64,000 nt of DNA from Aeromicrobium stalagmiti. GTDB lineage: Bacteria; Actinomycetota; Actinomycetes; Propionibacteriales; Nocardioidaceae. The notes under the pieces were generated by a model, which was not told where the DNA came from, did no database searches, and worked only from the letters and a program-made list of their open reading frames with translations. The first letter of the stretch is position 1. Each line of letters opens with the position of its first letter. Of this stretch, positions 33,483-42,178 are shown one piece after another. The translations under genes were made by a program, and so were the position numbers. The DNA is taken from the NCBI RefSeq assembly GCF_013283745.1, contig NZ_JABSTZ010000002.1, positions 496,001-560,000 on the forward strand. Reading direction: 5' to 3'.

Positions 33483-34298
33483 TCAGAGGTCGTAGTCGAC
33501 GACGAGCGGAGCGTGGTCGGACCAACGCTCGGCCCAGCTCTCGGCGCGGTCGACCGTGGCCTCGCGGGCGGTGGCAGCCAGCTCGGGTGTCGCGATCTGG
33601 TAGTCGATGCGCCATCCGGTGTCGGTGTCGAACGCCTGCCCGCGCATCGACCACCAGGTGTAGGGGCCGTCGACGTCGCCGGCCACGCTGCGGTGCACGT
33701 CGACCCAGCCGAGCTCGTCGAAGAACCGGTCGAAGTAGGCCCGCTCCTCGGGCAGGAAGCCCGCCTTCTTCTGGTTGGCCTTCCAGTTCTTGATGTCGCG
33801 CTCGGTGTGGCCGACGTTGAGGTCGCCGGTGACGACGGCGTGGGCGCCGGTGGCGCGGATCTCGGCCAGGCGGACCGTCATCTGCTCGAGGAAGCGGTAC
33901 TTCTCCTCCTGGCGCGGCGTTCCCGCCTCGCCGGAGTGGACGTAGGCCGAGACGGCGGTCAGGGTCGAGCCGTCGGCGAGGGTGATGTCGGACTCGATCC
34001 AGCGACCCGAGTCGTCGAAGAAGGTGTCGCCGTTGCCGACGCGGTGGGCGGTGGGCTCGGTGCGGCTCAGGACTGCGACACCCGCGCGTCCCTTGGCCGC
34101 GGCCTCGGTGTGGACGACGTGGTAGCCGCTGCCGTCGAGGATCTCGCGCACGATTGCATCGGGCGCACGGACCTCCTGCAGGGTGACGACGTCGGCCTCG
34201 CGCTCGGCGAGCCACTCGCTGAGGCCGGAGGACTGTCCGCGGGTCTTGTTGTGGGCGGCACGGATGCCATTGACGTTGACGGTCGCAATACGAAGCAC
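33483..34298 (-). CDS. xth: exodeoxyribonuclease III (AP endonuclease)
   Basis: The 271-residue enzyme has the full ExoIII pattern: LRIATVNVNGIRAA, LQEVRAPD with the metal-binding glutamate, AYVHSGE, TGDLNVGHTERDIKN, then RIDYQIATP and the catalytic SDHAPLVVDYDL end. It acts at abasic sites and on 3' damage. The start is GTG at 34298; TAGGGT ends six bases before it, so the transcript may be leaderless. It is followed by the permease gene after 1 bp. Confidence 0.94.
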   Translation of the reverse strand: MLRIATVNVNGIRAAHNKTRGQSSGLSEWLAEREADVVTLQEVRAPDAIVREILDGSGYHVVHTEAAAKGRAGVAVLSRTEPTAHRVGNGDTFFDDSGRWIESDITLADGSTLTAVSAYVHSGEAGTPRQEEKYRFLEQMTVRLAEIRATGAHAVVTGDLNVGHTERDIKNWKANQKKAGFLPEERAYFDRFFDELGWVDVHRSVAGDVDGPYTWWSMRGQAFDTDTGWRIDYQIATPELAATAREATVDRAESWAERWSDHAPLVVDYDL

Positions 34299-34304
34299 GG
34301 CCTC

Positions 34305-34310
34305 ACCCTA
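34305..34310 (-). promoter_or_regulatory. leaderless-type -10 (TAGGGT)
   Basis: On the minus strand TAGGGT ends six bases before the GTG at 34298. Confidence 0.4.
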
Positions 34311-34331
34311 ACGAGCGCCACCGACGCTCGC

Positions 34332-34724
34332 TCAGGTGGCGGCGACCAGGCTGGTGACGACCGCGAGGAGCGCCGGAACACCCTGGATCGCGGCGGCGCG
34401 GGCGTACGACACGCCGGTCGAGATGAGCACCAGAGCCGCCGCGAGCATGCTGCCGCACGCGAACACGATGAGCGTCCAGCCGATCGTGTCCTTCGTGTCA
34501 GACAGGGCGACGACGAGGATGCCCACGATCGTGCCGACCGCGAGGAACAGGTTGTAGAACCCCTGGTTGTAGGCCATGGGCGCCGTGGTGTCCGCATCCT
34601 CCTGCGATGCCAGGCCGAACGTCTTCCAGGTCTTGGGCTCACGCCAGCTGAGCGACTCCAGCTTGAAGAACAGGACGTGGAGCAGTGCGGCGACACCGGC
34701 GAGCACGAGTGAGACGACAGTCAT
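34332..34724 (-). CDS. DUF1304 membrane protein
   Basis: The 130-residue protein has four hydrophobic segments and the DUF1304 features HVLFFKLESLSW near the first helix, then QGFYNLFLAVG. The function of the family is unknown. TAGATT ends six bases before the ATG at 34724, which favours leaderless expression. It is divergent from the GGDEF-EAL gene. Confidence 0.92.
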   Translation of the reverse strand: MTVVSLVLAGVAALLHVLFFKLESLSWREPKTWKTFGLASQEDADTTAPMAYNQGFYNLFLAVGTIVGILVVALSDTKDTIGWTLIVFACGSMLAAALVLISTGVSYARAAAIQGVPALLAVVTSLVAAT

Positions 34725-34730
34725 GGTGGC

Positions 34731-34736
34731 AATCTA
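34731..34736 (-). promoter_or_regulatory. leaderless-type -10 (TAGATT)
   Basis: On the minus strand TAGATT ends six bases before the ATG at 34724. Confidence 0.45.
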
Positions 34737-34815
34737 GCCTTGCCGAGCCCCGGACCGGGCACAATGGCAGGCGAGCCCGAGCGGGCGAGCAGTCATGACC
34801 CCCAGGAGGCCGGGC

Positions 34816-36876
34816 GTGGAGCCTGAGATCTTCTCACGCACCGACGACGAGAGCACGATGCTCCGTCAGATCATCGAGGCGACGCCCAACGCGATGCTCA
34901 TGGTCGATCCACGGGGACGCATCACGCTCGTCAACACCCAGACCGAGGCGCTGTTCGGCTACTCCCGCGACGAGCTGCTGGCGATGGACGTCGAGCAGCT
35001 GATCCCCGAGCGGTTCCGCGAGCACCACACCTATCGCGACGGCTTCTTCGACCGACCGGACCGCCGTGAGATGGGCGCCGGACGCGAGCTGTTCGGACGT
35101 CGTAGGGACGGCACCGAGGTGCCGATCGAGATCGGCCTCAACCCCATCCAGATCGCCGACGAGCAGCACGTCCTGGCGTCGGTCATCGACATCACGGAGC
35201 GACTGTTCGTCCAGGCGATCGAGAGCGCGAAGCACGCTGACCGTATGCGGCGGTCGATCCTCGACAGCCTGCCGTTCAGCATCATCGCGTCGGACGCCGA
35301 CGGGACGATCGTCACGGCCAACCCGGCCGCGGAGCGGCTCCTCGGCTTCGATCGCGACGAGCTGGTCGGGTCGCCGATCGGGGCACTGCGCGACAGCGTC
35401 GACATGCCGCTGCTGGCGACGCGTCCCGACGCGGTCGACGAGCGTGAGGTCGACTACAGCCGCAAGGACGGCACGACGATCCCGGTCAACGAGGCGATCT
35501 CGCTGATCGCGAGCGACGACGCGGAGGTCACCGGTGTGCTGTCGGTCGCCTACGACATCACGCAGCGCCGTGAGGCCGAGGCGTTCATCCGGCACATGGC
35601 CCACTTCGACTTCCTGACCGACCTGCCCAATCGCACCCAGCTGTTCGAGCGGCTCGACCACGACCTGCGACTCGCCGTCCGCCACGGCCGGGGCGTCGCC
35701 GTCACGATGATCGACCTCGACCACTTCAAGCGCGTCAACGACTCGCTCGGTCACCACGTCGGGGACGAGCTGCTGGTCAAGATGGCCGCGCGCCTGCGTG
35801 CCCAGGTGCGTCCCGACGACATGGTGGCCCGGCTCGGCGGCGACGAGTTCGTGATGGTCTTCACGGGCTTCGACAGCTCCGAGCAGCTGCAGCGGCGGAT
35901 CGCCTCGGTGCTGAAGGCGATCCCCGAGCCGATGGTCTGCAGCGGCCACGAGATCATCGTGACCGCGAGCCTGGGCATCGCGACCTACCCGCTCGCGGGC
36001 AGCGACCCCACGACGCTCCTCAAGCACGCCGATGCCGCGATGTACCAGGCGAAGAAGGCCGCGCGGAACTCCTACCGGTGGTTCGAGCCGTCGATGCTCG
36101 ACGCCACCAACGACAAGCTCGCGATGGCTGCCGCCCTGCGGCACGCGCTCGACCGCGACGAGATCTCGGTGTCCTACCAGACGCAGGTGAGCCTCGAGAC
36201 GGGTCGCGTCGTGGGGGTGGAGGCGTTGGCGAGGTGGCACACCTCCGACGGTCGCGACATCGGCCCGGACCGGTTCATCCCCGTGGCAGAGGACAACGGG
36301 CTGATCATCCAGCTCGGCGAGTGGGTGCTGCGGCGGGCCTGCGCCGACACGATGACGATGTCGCAGGAGGTCGGCTTCCCGCTCACGCTCGCCGTGAACG
36401 TGTCGCCGCGCCAGTTCCACGACCGCTCGTGGCTGGACGTGCTGCAGCGGGCGCTCGACGAGTCGGGCCTCCCGGCGGACCGGCTCGAGCTCGAGATCAC
36501 CGAGGGCATCTTCATGGACGACCCGCTCGACACGATCGACGTCATCCAGACGGTGCGCTCGCTCGGCGTCTCGATCGTCGTCGACGACTTCGGCACGGGG
36601 TTCTCCAGCCTCGCCTACCTGACCCGCTTCCCGATCGACAAGATCAAGATCGACCGCTCGTTCATCTCCGACGTGGTCGTCGACGCCGCGGACGCGGCGA
36701 TCGTCAACACCATCATCGTCATGGCCCACACGCTCGGCATGACGGTCGTGGGCGAGGGCGTCGAGACGTCCGCGCAGGAGACCTACCTGCGCGACCGGGG
36801 CTGCGACGTCGCCCAGGGCTTCCGCTACAGCAGGGCGGTGCCGCCGGACGCCATCGCCGCCGCGATCGGCTCCTAG
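34816..36876 (+). CDS. PAS-PAS-GGDEF-EAL cyclic di-GMP protein
   Basis: The 686-residue protein has two PAS domains (about residues 10-130 and 135-255), a GGDEF domain with an intact GGDEF motif (near residue 341), and an EAL domain with VEALARWH (near 467), NVSPRQFHD, ELEITEG and DDFGTGFSSLAYL. Synthesis and breakdown of c-di-GMP are both possible, with PAS ligands setting the balance. No membrane segment is seen, so it is cytoplasmic. I chose the GTG at 34816 because AGGAGG ends six bases upstream; an in-frame ATG at 34795 would add seven residues. Confidence 0.93.
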   Translation: MEPEIFSRTDDESTMLRQIIEATPNAMLMVDPRGRITLVNTQTEALFGYSRDELLAMDVEQLIPERFREHHTYRDGFFDRPDRREMGAGRELFGRRRDGTEVPIEIGLNPIQIADEQHVLASVIDITERLFVQAIESAKHADRMRRSILDSLPFSIIASDADGTIVTANPAAERLLGFDRDELVGSPIGALRDSVDMPLLATRPDAVDEREVDYSRKDGTTIPVNEAISLIASDDAEVTGVLSVAYDITQRREAEAFIRHMAHFDFLTDLPNRTQLFERLDHDLRLAVRHGRGVAVTMIDLDHFKRVNDSLGHHVGDELLVKMAARLRAQVRPDDMVARLGGDEFVMVFTGFDSSEQLQRRIASVLKAIPEPMVCSGHEIIVTASLGIATYPLAGSDPTTLLKHADAAMYQAKKAARNSYRWFEPSMLDATNDKLAMAAALRHALDRDEISVSYQTQVSLETGRVVGVEALARWHTSDGRDIGPDRFIPVAEDNGLIIQLGEWVLRRACADTMTMSQEVGFPLTLAVNVSPRQFHDRSWLDVLQRALDESGLPADRLELEITEGIFMDDPLDTIDVIQTVRSLGVSIVVDDFGTGFSSLAYLTRFPIDKIKIDRSFISDVVVDAADAAIVNTIIVMAHTLGMTVVGEGVETSAQETYLRDRGCDVAQGFRYSRAVPPDAIAAAIGS

Positions 36877-36877
36877 G

Positions 36878-37702
36878 TCAGTACTCCTCGTGCGTGCGCG
36901 GGTCTCCGCCGATGCGCTGACCGGTCTCGAGGCCGGCGATGTGCTGCAGGTCGTCCTCGTCGAGGTCGATCTCGAAGATCTCGAGGTTGCTGCGGAACCG
37001 ATCGGGGGTCGCCGACTTGGGGATGGGCGCGGCACCGATCAGCGTGTGCCAGCGGAGCACGACCTGGGCGGGGGAGACGTCGTGCTTCGCGGCGATCTCG
37101 GCCAGCACCGGGTTCTGCAGCAGGTCGCTGCCGCGACCGATCGGCGTCCAGCTCTGGGTGATCGTGCCGAGCCGGTCGTCGGCCGCGCGCTGCTCGGCCT
37201 GGGGGAAGTAGGGGTGCAGCTCGACCTGGTTGACCGCCGGTGCGACCCCCGTCTCGGCGACGATCCGGTCGAGGTGCTCGGGCAGGAAGTTGGAGACGCC
37301 GATCGACGTCGTCAGGCCGGCGTCGCGCAGCTCGATGAAGGCCTTCCACGTCTCGACGAACAGGTCGGCGCTCGGGTTGGGCCAGTGGATGAGGTAGAGG
37401 TCGACGTGGTCGAGGCCGAGGCGCTCCAACGACGCCTCGAGCTCGCGGCGCGGCCCGTCGGTGCCGTGCGCGTTGCCGGGCAGCTTGGTCGTGACGAACA
37501 GCTCGTCGCGGGGGACCGGGGCGTCGGCGATGCCCTGACCGACCTGGGTCTCGTTGTCGTAGCGGGTCGCGGTGTCGAGCAGCCGGTAGCCGGCGGCGAC
37601 TGCCTCGACGAAGAGGGCGGGGTCGTTGATCGAGTAGGTGCCGAAGCCGAGGACGGGCATCTGACGTCCGTCGTTGAGCTCCACGAGGGGTGCGAGAGTC
37701 AT
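36878..37702 (-). CDS. aldo/keto reductase
   Basis: The 274-residue protein is a typical AKR barrel: GFGTYSI, YRLLDTATRYDNE with the catalytic aspartate and tyrosine, LFVTTKLPGNAHG with the lysine, VDLYLIHWPNPS with the histidine, and GVSNFLPEHL. The C-terminal IPKSATPDRFRSN is the NADPH-binding loop. The likely role is reduction of carbonyl compounds such as 2,5-diketogluconate or methylglyoxal; the substrate is not set by the sequence. TACGCT ends six bases before the ATG. Confidence 0.92.
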   Translation of the reverse strand: MTLAPLVELNDGRQMPVLGFGTYSINDPALFVEAVAAGYRLLDTATRYDNETQVGQGIADAPVPRDELFVTTKLPGNAHGTDGPRRELEASLERLGLDHVDLYLIHWPNPSADLFVETWKAFIELRDAGLTTSIGVSNFLPEHLDRIVAETGVAPAVNQVELHPYFPQAEQRAADDRLGTITQSWTPIGRGSDLLQNPVLAEIAAKHDVSPAQVVLRWHTLIGAAPIPKSATPDRFRSNLEIFEIDLDEDDLQHIAGLETGQRIGGDPRTHEEY

Positions 37703-37708
37703 GCTTCG

Positions 37709-37714
37709 AGCGTA
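37709..37714 (-). promoter_or_regulatory. leaderless-type -10 (TACGCT)
   Basis: On the minus strand TACGCT ends six bases before the ATG at 37702. Confidence 0.4.
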
Positions 37715-37722
37715 CGAGACAC

Positions 37723-39375
37723 CTAGTCGACCTGCTGGGCTGCAGCGCGTCCGGCGGCACGACCGCTGAACAGGCAGCCGCCCAGGAAGGTGCCCTCCAG
37801 GCTGTTGTAGCCGTGGACACCGCCGCCGCCGAACCCGGCGACCTCACCCGCGGCAAACAGTCCCTCGACCGGCTGCCCGTCGGTGCCGAGCACCTGCGAG
37901 TCCAGGTTGGTCTCGAGGCCGCCCAACGACTTGCGGGTCAGGACGTGCAGCCGCACGGCGATCAGCGGGCCCTTGCCCGGGTCGAGGATCTTGCGCGGCT
38001 TCGCGACGCGGATCAGCCGGTCGCCCCGGTAGGCCCGGGCCTGGCGCAGCGCCGCGATCTGCAGGTCCTTGGTGAAGTCGTTGTCGAGCTCGCGGTCACG
38101 GTCCTCGACCTGGCGGCGGACCAGCTCGAGGTCGACGGGGGAGTCGGGCGTGAGGGCGTTCATCCCGGCCACGAGCTGCTCGATCGTGTCGGCGACGACG
38201 AAGTCCTCGCCCTTGCTCTTGAAGGCCTCGACCGGGGTCGTCGCGCCCTTGGAGAGGCGCTCCTTGAGGAGCGTCCGGACGCTCCTGCCGGTCAGGTCGG
38301 GGTTCTGCTCCTGCCCGGAGAGGGCGAACTCCTTCTCGATGATGGCCTGGGTGAGGACGAACCACGAGTGGTCGTGGCCGCTCTGGCGCAGCAGCTTGAG
38401 CGTGCCGAGGGTGTCGAAGCCCGGCAGGCCCGGGACGGGCAGCCGGCGGCCGGCGCCGTCCAGCCACATCGACGAGGGGCCCGGCAGGATGCGGATGCCG
38501 TGCATCGGCCAGATGGGGTCCCAGTTCTTGATGCCCTCGACGTAGTGCCACATGCGGTCGCGGTTGATGTGGCTGGCGCCCGCCCGCTCGGCGATGGCGA
38601 GCATGCGGCCGTCGACGTGGGCCGGGACGCCGGAGATCATGTGCTCCGGCGGCGTGCCGAGCCGGTCGGGCCAGCTGGCGCGGACGAGGTCGTGGTTGCC
38701 GCCGATGCCGCCGGACGTGACGATGACGGCTTGCGCACTCAGGGTGAACTCGCCGATCGACGTCCGCGACGTGGGGGCCGCCCGTTCGGCGTCCGTGGGC
38801 TCGAGGACCTGCCCGCGCACGCCGGTCACGGCACCGCCGGTGACGACCAGCTCGTCGACCTGGTGCCGGAACGCGAGCTGGACCAGACCCTTCTCGTGTC
38901 CCTCGCGGACCATCTTCTCGAACGGCTCGACGATGCCCGGGCCCGTTCCCCACGTGATGTGGAAGCGGGGCACGGAGTTGCCGTGGCCGCCGGCGAGCCC
39001 GCCGCCACGCTCGGCCCACCCGACGACCGGGAAGACGCTGTGTCCCTTGGCCTTCAGCCACGACTGCTTCTCGCCGGCGGCGAAGTGGACGTAGGCCTCG
39101 GCCCACTGCCGGGGCCAGTGGTCCTCCTCGCGGTCGAACTGCGCACTGCCCATCCAGTCCTGCAGCGCGAGGTCGACGGAGTCCTTGATGCCCATCCGGC
39201 GCTGTTGCGGGGAGTCGACGAAGAAGAGCCCTCCGAACGACCAGAAGGCCTGGCCGCCGATGCCCTGCTCGCCCTCCTGGTCGACCAGGACGACCGAGCG
39301 TCCGGCCTGCACGAGCTCGGCGGTGGCGACGAGGCCGGCCAGACCGGCACCCACGACGATGACGTCTGCATCCAT
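37723..39375 (-). CDS. FAD-binding dehydrogenase (fumarate reductase / KstD-like)
   Basis: The 550-residue protein opens MDADVIVVGAGLAGLVATAE with the Rossmann FAD motif, then GGQAFWSFGGLFFVD. Late elements are FDTLGTLKLLRQSGHDHSWF and GLFAAGEVAGFGGGGVHGYNS, which binds the isoalloxazine end. It resembles the FAD-binding dehydrogenases of mycobacteria (Rv0785-like) related to ketosteroid dehydrogenase, with an unknown substrate. I chose 39375 (ATG with CACAAT six bases upstream); the frame further upstream is not conserved-looking. A 20-bp gap separates it from the aldo/keto reductase. Confidence 0.88.
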   Translation of the reverse strand: MDADVIVVGAGLAGLVATAELVQAGRSVVLVDQEGEQGIGGQAFWSFGGLFFVDSPQQRRMGIKDSVDLALQDWMGSAQFDREEDHWPRQWAEAYVHFAAGEKQSWLKAKGHSVFPVVGWAERGGGLAGGHGNSVPRFHITWGTGPGIVEPFEKMVREGHEKGLVQLAFRHQVDELVVTGGAVTGVRGQVLEPTDAERAAPTSRTSIGEFTLSAQAVIVTSGGIGGNHDLVRASWPDRLGTPPEHMISGVPAHVDGRMLAIAERAGASHINRDRMWHYVEGIKNWDPIWPMHGIRILPGPSSMWLDGAGRRLPVPGLPGFDTLGTLKLLRQSGHDHSWFVLTQAIIEKEFALSGQEQNPDLTGRSVRTLLKERLSKGATTPVEAFKSKGEDFVVADTIEQLVAGMNALTPDSPVDLELVRRQVEDRDRELDNDFTKDLQIAALRQARAYRGDRLIRVAKPRKILDPGKGPLIAVRLHVLTRKSLGGLETNLDSQVLGTDGQPVEGLFAAGEVAGFGGGGVHGYNSLEGTFLGGCLFSGRAAGRAAAQQVD

Positions 39376-39432
39376 GCCGCGATTGTGTCGCACGGCCTCG
39401 GCGAACCGGCCTCGCGGGGGCGTTCCGGGCGG

Positions 39433-39438
39433 TAGCCT
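39433..39438 (+). promoter_or_regulatory. leaderless-type -10 (TAGCCT)
   Basis: TAGCCT ends seven bases before the ATG at 39446. Confidence 0.4.
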
Positions 39439-39445
39439 GCCGGTC

Positions 39446-39973
39446 ATGCGGATCGTCAGCCTCTCCCTGCGCGCCGCAGCGTTGGTCATGACCGGGCTCG
39501 CGTTCCTGCTCGGATTCACCTCCGACTTCCTCGAGGCGACCGTCACGGCCGACCTCGGCGAGGGCAGCACGGAGTTCGCCGAGACGAGCACCCAGTCCGC
39601 GTGGCACCAGGTCGGCATCCTGGCCGAGCTGGGCATCGCCGCGGGTCTCGTCCTGCTCGCCGTCGGCACCTCGCTGTTCGCGGCACGTCACCCCAAGCGG
39701 CAGACCGTCGACCTGATGGCGGCCGGGGCGCTGGCCGGGTCGCTCGTGCTGCTCGGCATCTACGTGCTCACCGTGGGGCCGTCCACGCAGGGCAGCGCCA
39801 ACCTCGACGTGAGCGTGACGCCGGGCGGTCCGGGGGTCTTCGCGATCATCCTGCTGGTCACCTCGACCCTCGCCGCCGTGGCGGTCGGCGCGTTCCCGCG
39901 GGACGACGACGAGCTCGACAGATCGGTCGACCACCTCGGCGAACGGTCCGACAGCGTCCCGCCGACGCCCTGA
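39446..39973 (+). CDS. integral membrane protein, 175 aa
   Basis: The product has four hydrophobic stretches: an N-terminal one (VSLSLRAAALVMTGLAFLLGF), one near residues 55-75, one near 92-112, and one near 128-148, with an acidic C-terminal tail (DDDELDRSVDHLGERSDS). No domain is recognised. It is divergent from the FAD dehydrogenase and ends 139 bp before the next gene. Confidence 0.7.
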   Translation: MRIVSLSLRAAALVMTGLAFLLGFTSDFLEATVTADLGEGSTEFAETSTQSAWHQVGILAELGIAAGLVLLAVGTSLFAARHPKRQTVDLMAAGALAGSLVLLGIYVLTVGPSTQGSANLDVSVTPGGPGVFAIILLVTSTLAAVAVGAFPRDDDELDRSVDHLGERSDSVPPTP

Positions 39974-40112
39974 AGTCGACCTCGGGTCAGCCGCATTACC
40001 ACACTCCCGACCTGCGACTCGCCACGTAAATAGGGCGTGAAATGACTACTTGTGGGGGTCCATCGGGACTAGATTCGACCCGTAGACATTCATCGTTGGG
40101 AGAAGAAGAACC

Positions 40113-40724
40113 ATGGCCTTTGATTTCAAGACGGTCGGCAAGAACGACCAAGTAGCACTGGTGGCGGGTGCCATCACGGTGGTGCTGACGTTCTTCCCCG
40201 CCTATGCCAAGGCAAGTGTCAGCAGCGGGACGTTCAGCGTGTCCCAGACCGAGAACGCGTGGATCGAGTGGGCGACGCTGGGCACCCTGCTGCTCATCGC
40301 GGCCTTCGTGCTCGTCGTCCTGCGGGTGGTCGTCGGCAACGTCCTGCCCGACGGTCTGCCGTGGAACCTGATCACCGCGGCCGTCGCAGGCCTCGGAACC
40401 CTGATCCTGGTCCTCTACGTGTTCACGTTCGGTGGCGACATCCCCTCGGGCGTCGACGCCAGCACCGGTCCGGGCTGGTCCGGCTGGATCCTGATCGTGG
40501 CGGCCATCGTGTTCACGGTCTTCGCGTTCCTGGGCTTCAAGGACTCCGGCGAGAAGGTTCCCGAGTTCAACAAGCCGGGCACGGCCACCCCGCCCGCCGC
40601 GCAGACGCCGCCCCCGGCCACCCCGCCGGCCCCGCCTGCCGCTCCGGCTCCGCCCGCGCCGCCTGCCGCGCAGACGCCGCCTCCGACCGAGCCCCCGGCT
40701 CCGCCCGCACCGCCGGCGAGCTGA
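40113..40724 (+). CDS. membrane protein with Pro/Ala-rich cytoplasmic tail
   Basis: The 203-residue protein has four hydrophobic segments in its first 150 residues and a C-terminal tail of about 50 residues made almost only of Pro, Ala and Thr (TPPPATPPAPPAAPAPPAPP). The tail holds two copies of AAQTPPP. GGGAGAAGAAGAACC precedes the ATG, and a TAGATT hexamer at about 40070 may be the -10. Similar small membrane proteins with Pro-rich tails are common in actinobacteria, often of unknown function. A strong hairpin terminator lies 52 bp after the stop. Confidence 0.72.
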   Translation: MAFDFKTVGKNDQVALVAGAITVVLTFFPAYAKASVSSGTFSVSQTENAWIEWATLGTLLLIAAFVLVVLRVVVGNVLPDGLPWNLITAAVAGLGTLILVLYVFTFGGDIPSGVDASTGPGWSGWILIVAAIVFTVFAFLGFKDSGEKVPEFNKPGTATPPAAQTPPPATPPAPPAAPAPPAPPAAQTPPPTEPPAPPAPPAS

Positions 40725-40776
40725 CGCTCGCTGCACCACACTGCACGACATTGGCCGGCGTGATGCCGGCTGCACG

Positions 40777-40808
40777 ATGAAGGGCCCGGCCTCGGCCGGG
40801 CCCTTCAT
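40777..40808. terminator. perfect 15-bp stem terminator
   Basis: ATGAAGGGCCCGGCC pairs perfectly with GGCCGGGCCCTTCAT around a 2-base centre. It lies between two convergent genes and can serve both strands. Confidence 0.8.
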
Positions 40809-40813
40809 GCGTC

Positions 40814-40890
40814 GTCAGGCGATGCCTGCTGAAGGGGTCAGGACGAGATCGGCTTGTCAGGCGAGGCCTGCTGAAGGGGTCAGGACGAGA
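40814..40890. repeat. 42-bp tandem duplication overlapping a gene end
   Basis: A 35-bp segment beginning GTCAGGCGATGCCTGCTGAA occurs at 40814-40848 and again at 40856-40890 with one mismatch. The repeat period is 42 bp. The right copy contains the last codons and stop of the reductase gene, so the duplication copied the gene end into the intergenic space. Confidence 0.85.
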
Positions 40891-42133
40891 ACGGCGGGCG
40901 GTCGTCGAGCCGCACCGACTGGCGCCCGGCCCAGCGCCACAGGCGGGCGGTGAGGTCTCGGTCCTCGTCGGTGACCAGGTTGCCCATGACCCGCAGGGCG
41001 AACGTCATCAGCGTGTGCGAGCGCATGCCGAACGGTCCGGCGGTCGGCAGCAGACGGGGAATCGTGATGAGGCCCGCGAGGCGTCGTGCGATCGAGAACG
41101 CCTCGCCGTACTGGCTGGTGAGCAGGGCGGGCCACGCCCTGGCGAGGTCGGCGCGTGCATGCAGGAGGTCGGCGATCTCGCGCCCGGTCTCCATGCCGTA
41201 GTCGATTCCCTCGCCGTTGAGCGGGTTGACGCACCCGGCGGCGTCGCCGATCAGGGCCCAGTTGGGGCCGGCGACGCCGGAGACGGCGCCTCCCATGGGC
41301 AGCAGGGCACTGGTCGGGATGCGCAGCTCGCCGCTGAGGTCCCACTCCTCGCGCCGCAGTGACGCGTAGTACTCCATCAGCGGCCGGATCTGCAGGTCGG
41401 CGGGACGCTTGGCGGTCGCGAGGGCTCCGACGCCCAGGTTGACCTCGCCGTCGCTCAACGGGAAGATCCAGCCGTAGCCGGGCAGCAGCTCGCCGTCCTC
41501 GCCGCGCAGCTCGAGGTGGGACGAGATCCACGGATCGTCGCTGCGGCCGGACTTGACGTACGAGCGACCGGCGACGCCGTAGGCGGTGTCGCGGTGCCAC
41601 TCGCGTCCCAGCACACGACCCAGCGGCGAGCGGACGCCGTCGGCGACGACGAGGCGCTCGCACAGCACGGTGTGGGGCGTGCGGTCCTTGCCGACGTTGA
41701 ACACGACTCCGGTGACCCTGCCGTCGCCGTCGCGCACGGCGTCGACGGCGCGGGCGCCCTCGAACGGCGTCGCGCCGGACTCGACCGCGACGCGGAAGAT
41801 CTTGTCGTCGAGCGTGGTGCGGGGGACGGCCGAGCCGTAGTCGGGCAGCGAGCCGCCGGGCCAGGGGAGCAGGAGCTCCTGGCCGAAGCCGGCCGCCCGG
41901 AGCCCGCGGTTGGTGCCGTGGCTGCGGACCCAGTCGCCGAGTCCGAGCCGCTCGAGCTCGAAGATCGCCCGCGGCGTGAGGCCGTCGCCGCACGTCTTGT
42001 CGCGCGGGAACGTCGCGGCGTCGGCGAGCACGGTGTCGAGCCCGGCCCGAGCCGTCCACGCGGCGGCGGCGGAGCCTGCGGGACCGGCGCCCACGACCAG
42101 GACGTCGGTGCGGGTCGGCCACTGGTCGCTCAT
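40880..42133 (-). CDS. geranylgeranyl reductase family flavoprotein
   Basis: From the ATG at 42133 the protein has 417 residues. It starts TDVLVVGAGPAGSAAAAWTA with the FAD dinucleotide fold, followed by DKTCGDGLTPRA, the CGDG phrase of this family. GWIFPLSDGEVNLGVG and the second FAD motif GPNWALIGDAAGCVNPLNGEGIDYGMETG follow. Such enzymes reduce isoprenoid chains, for instance those of menaquinone. GAGAAT ends six bases before the ATG. It is divergent from yhhQ with only 45 bp between the starts. Confidence 0.92.
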   Translation of the reverse strand: MSDQWPTRTDVLVVGAGPAGSAAAAWTARAGLDTVLADAATFPRDKTCGDGLTPRAIFELERLGLGDWVRSHGTNRGLRAAGFGQELLLPWPGGSLPDYGSAVPRTTLDDKIFRVAVESGATPFEGARAVDAVRDGDGRVTGVVFNVGKDRTPHTVLCERLVVADGVRSPLGRVLGREWHRDTAYGVAGRSYVKSGRSDDPWISSHLELRGEDGELLPGYGWIFPLSDGEVNLGVGALATAKRPADLQIRPLMEYYASLRREEWDLSGELRIPTSALLPMGGAVSGVAGPNWALIGDAAGCVNPLNGEGIDYGMETGREIADLLHARADLARAWPALLTSQYGEAFSIARRLAGLITIPRLLPTAGPFGMRSHTLMTFALRVMGNLVTDEDRDLTARLWRWAGRQSVRLDDRPPFSS

Positions 42134-42178
42134 GGATCGATTCTCCCAGAGGGGTGGGCGACTGGCAGGATGGGGCGC

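Noticed and set aside
34834-37035. A 733-codon minus-strand open frame across the GGDEF-EAL gene
   Set aside because: The other strand encodes complete PAS, GGDEF and EAL domains. The antisense product has no domain features.
40600-40724. Pro/Ala repeats considered as a CRISPR or satellite array
   Set aside because: They are in-frame codon repeats in the tail of a membrane protein with no regular spacers.
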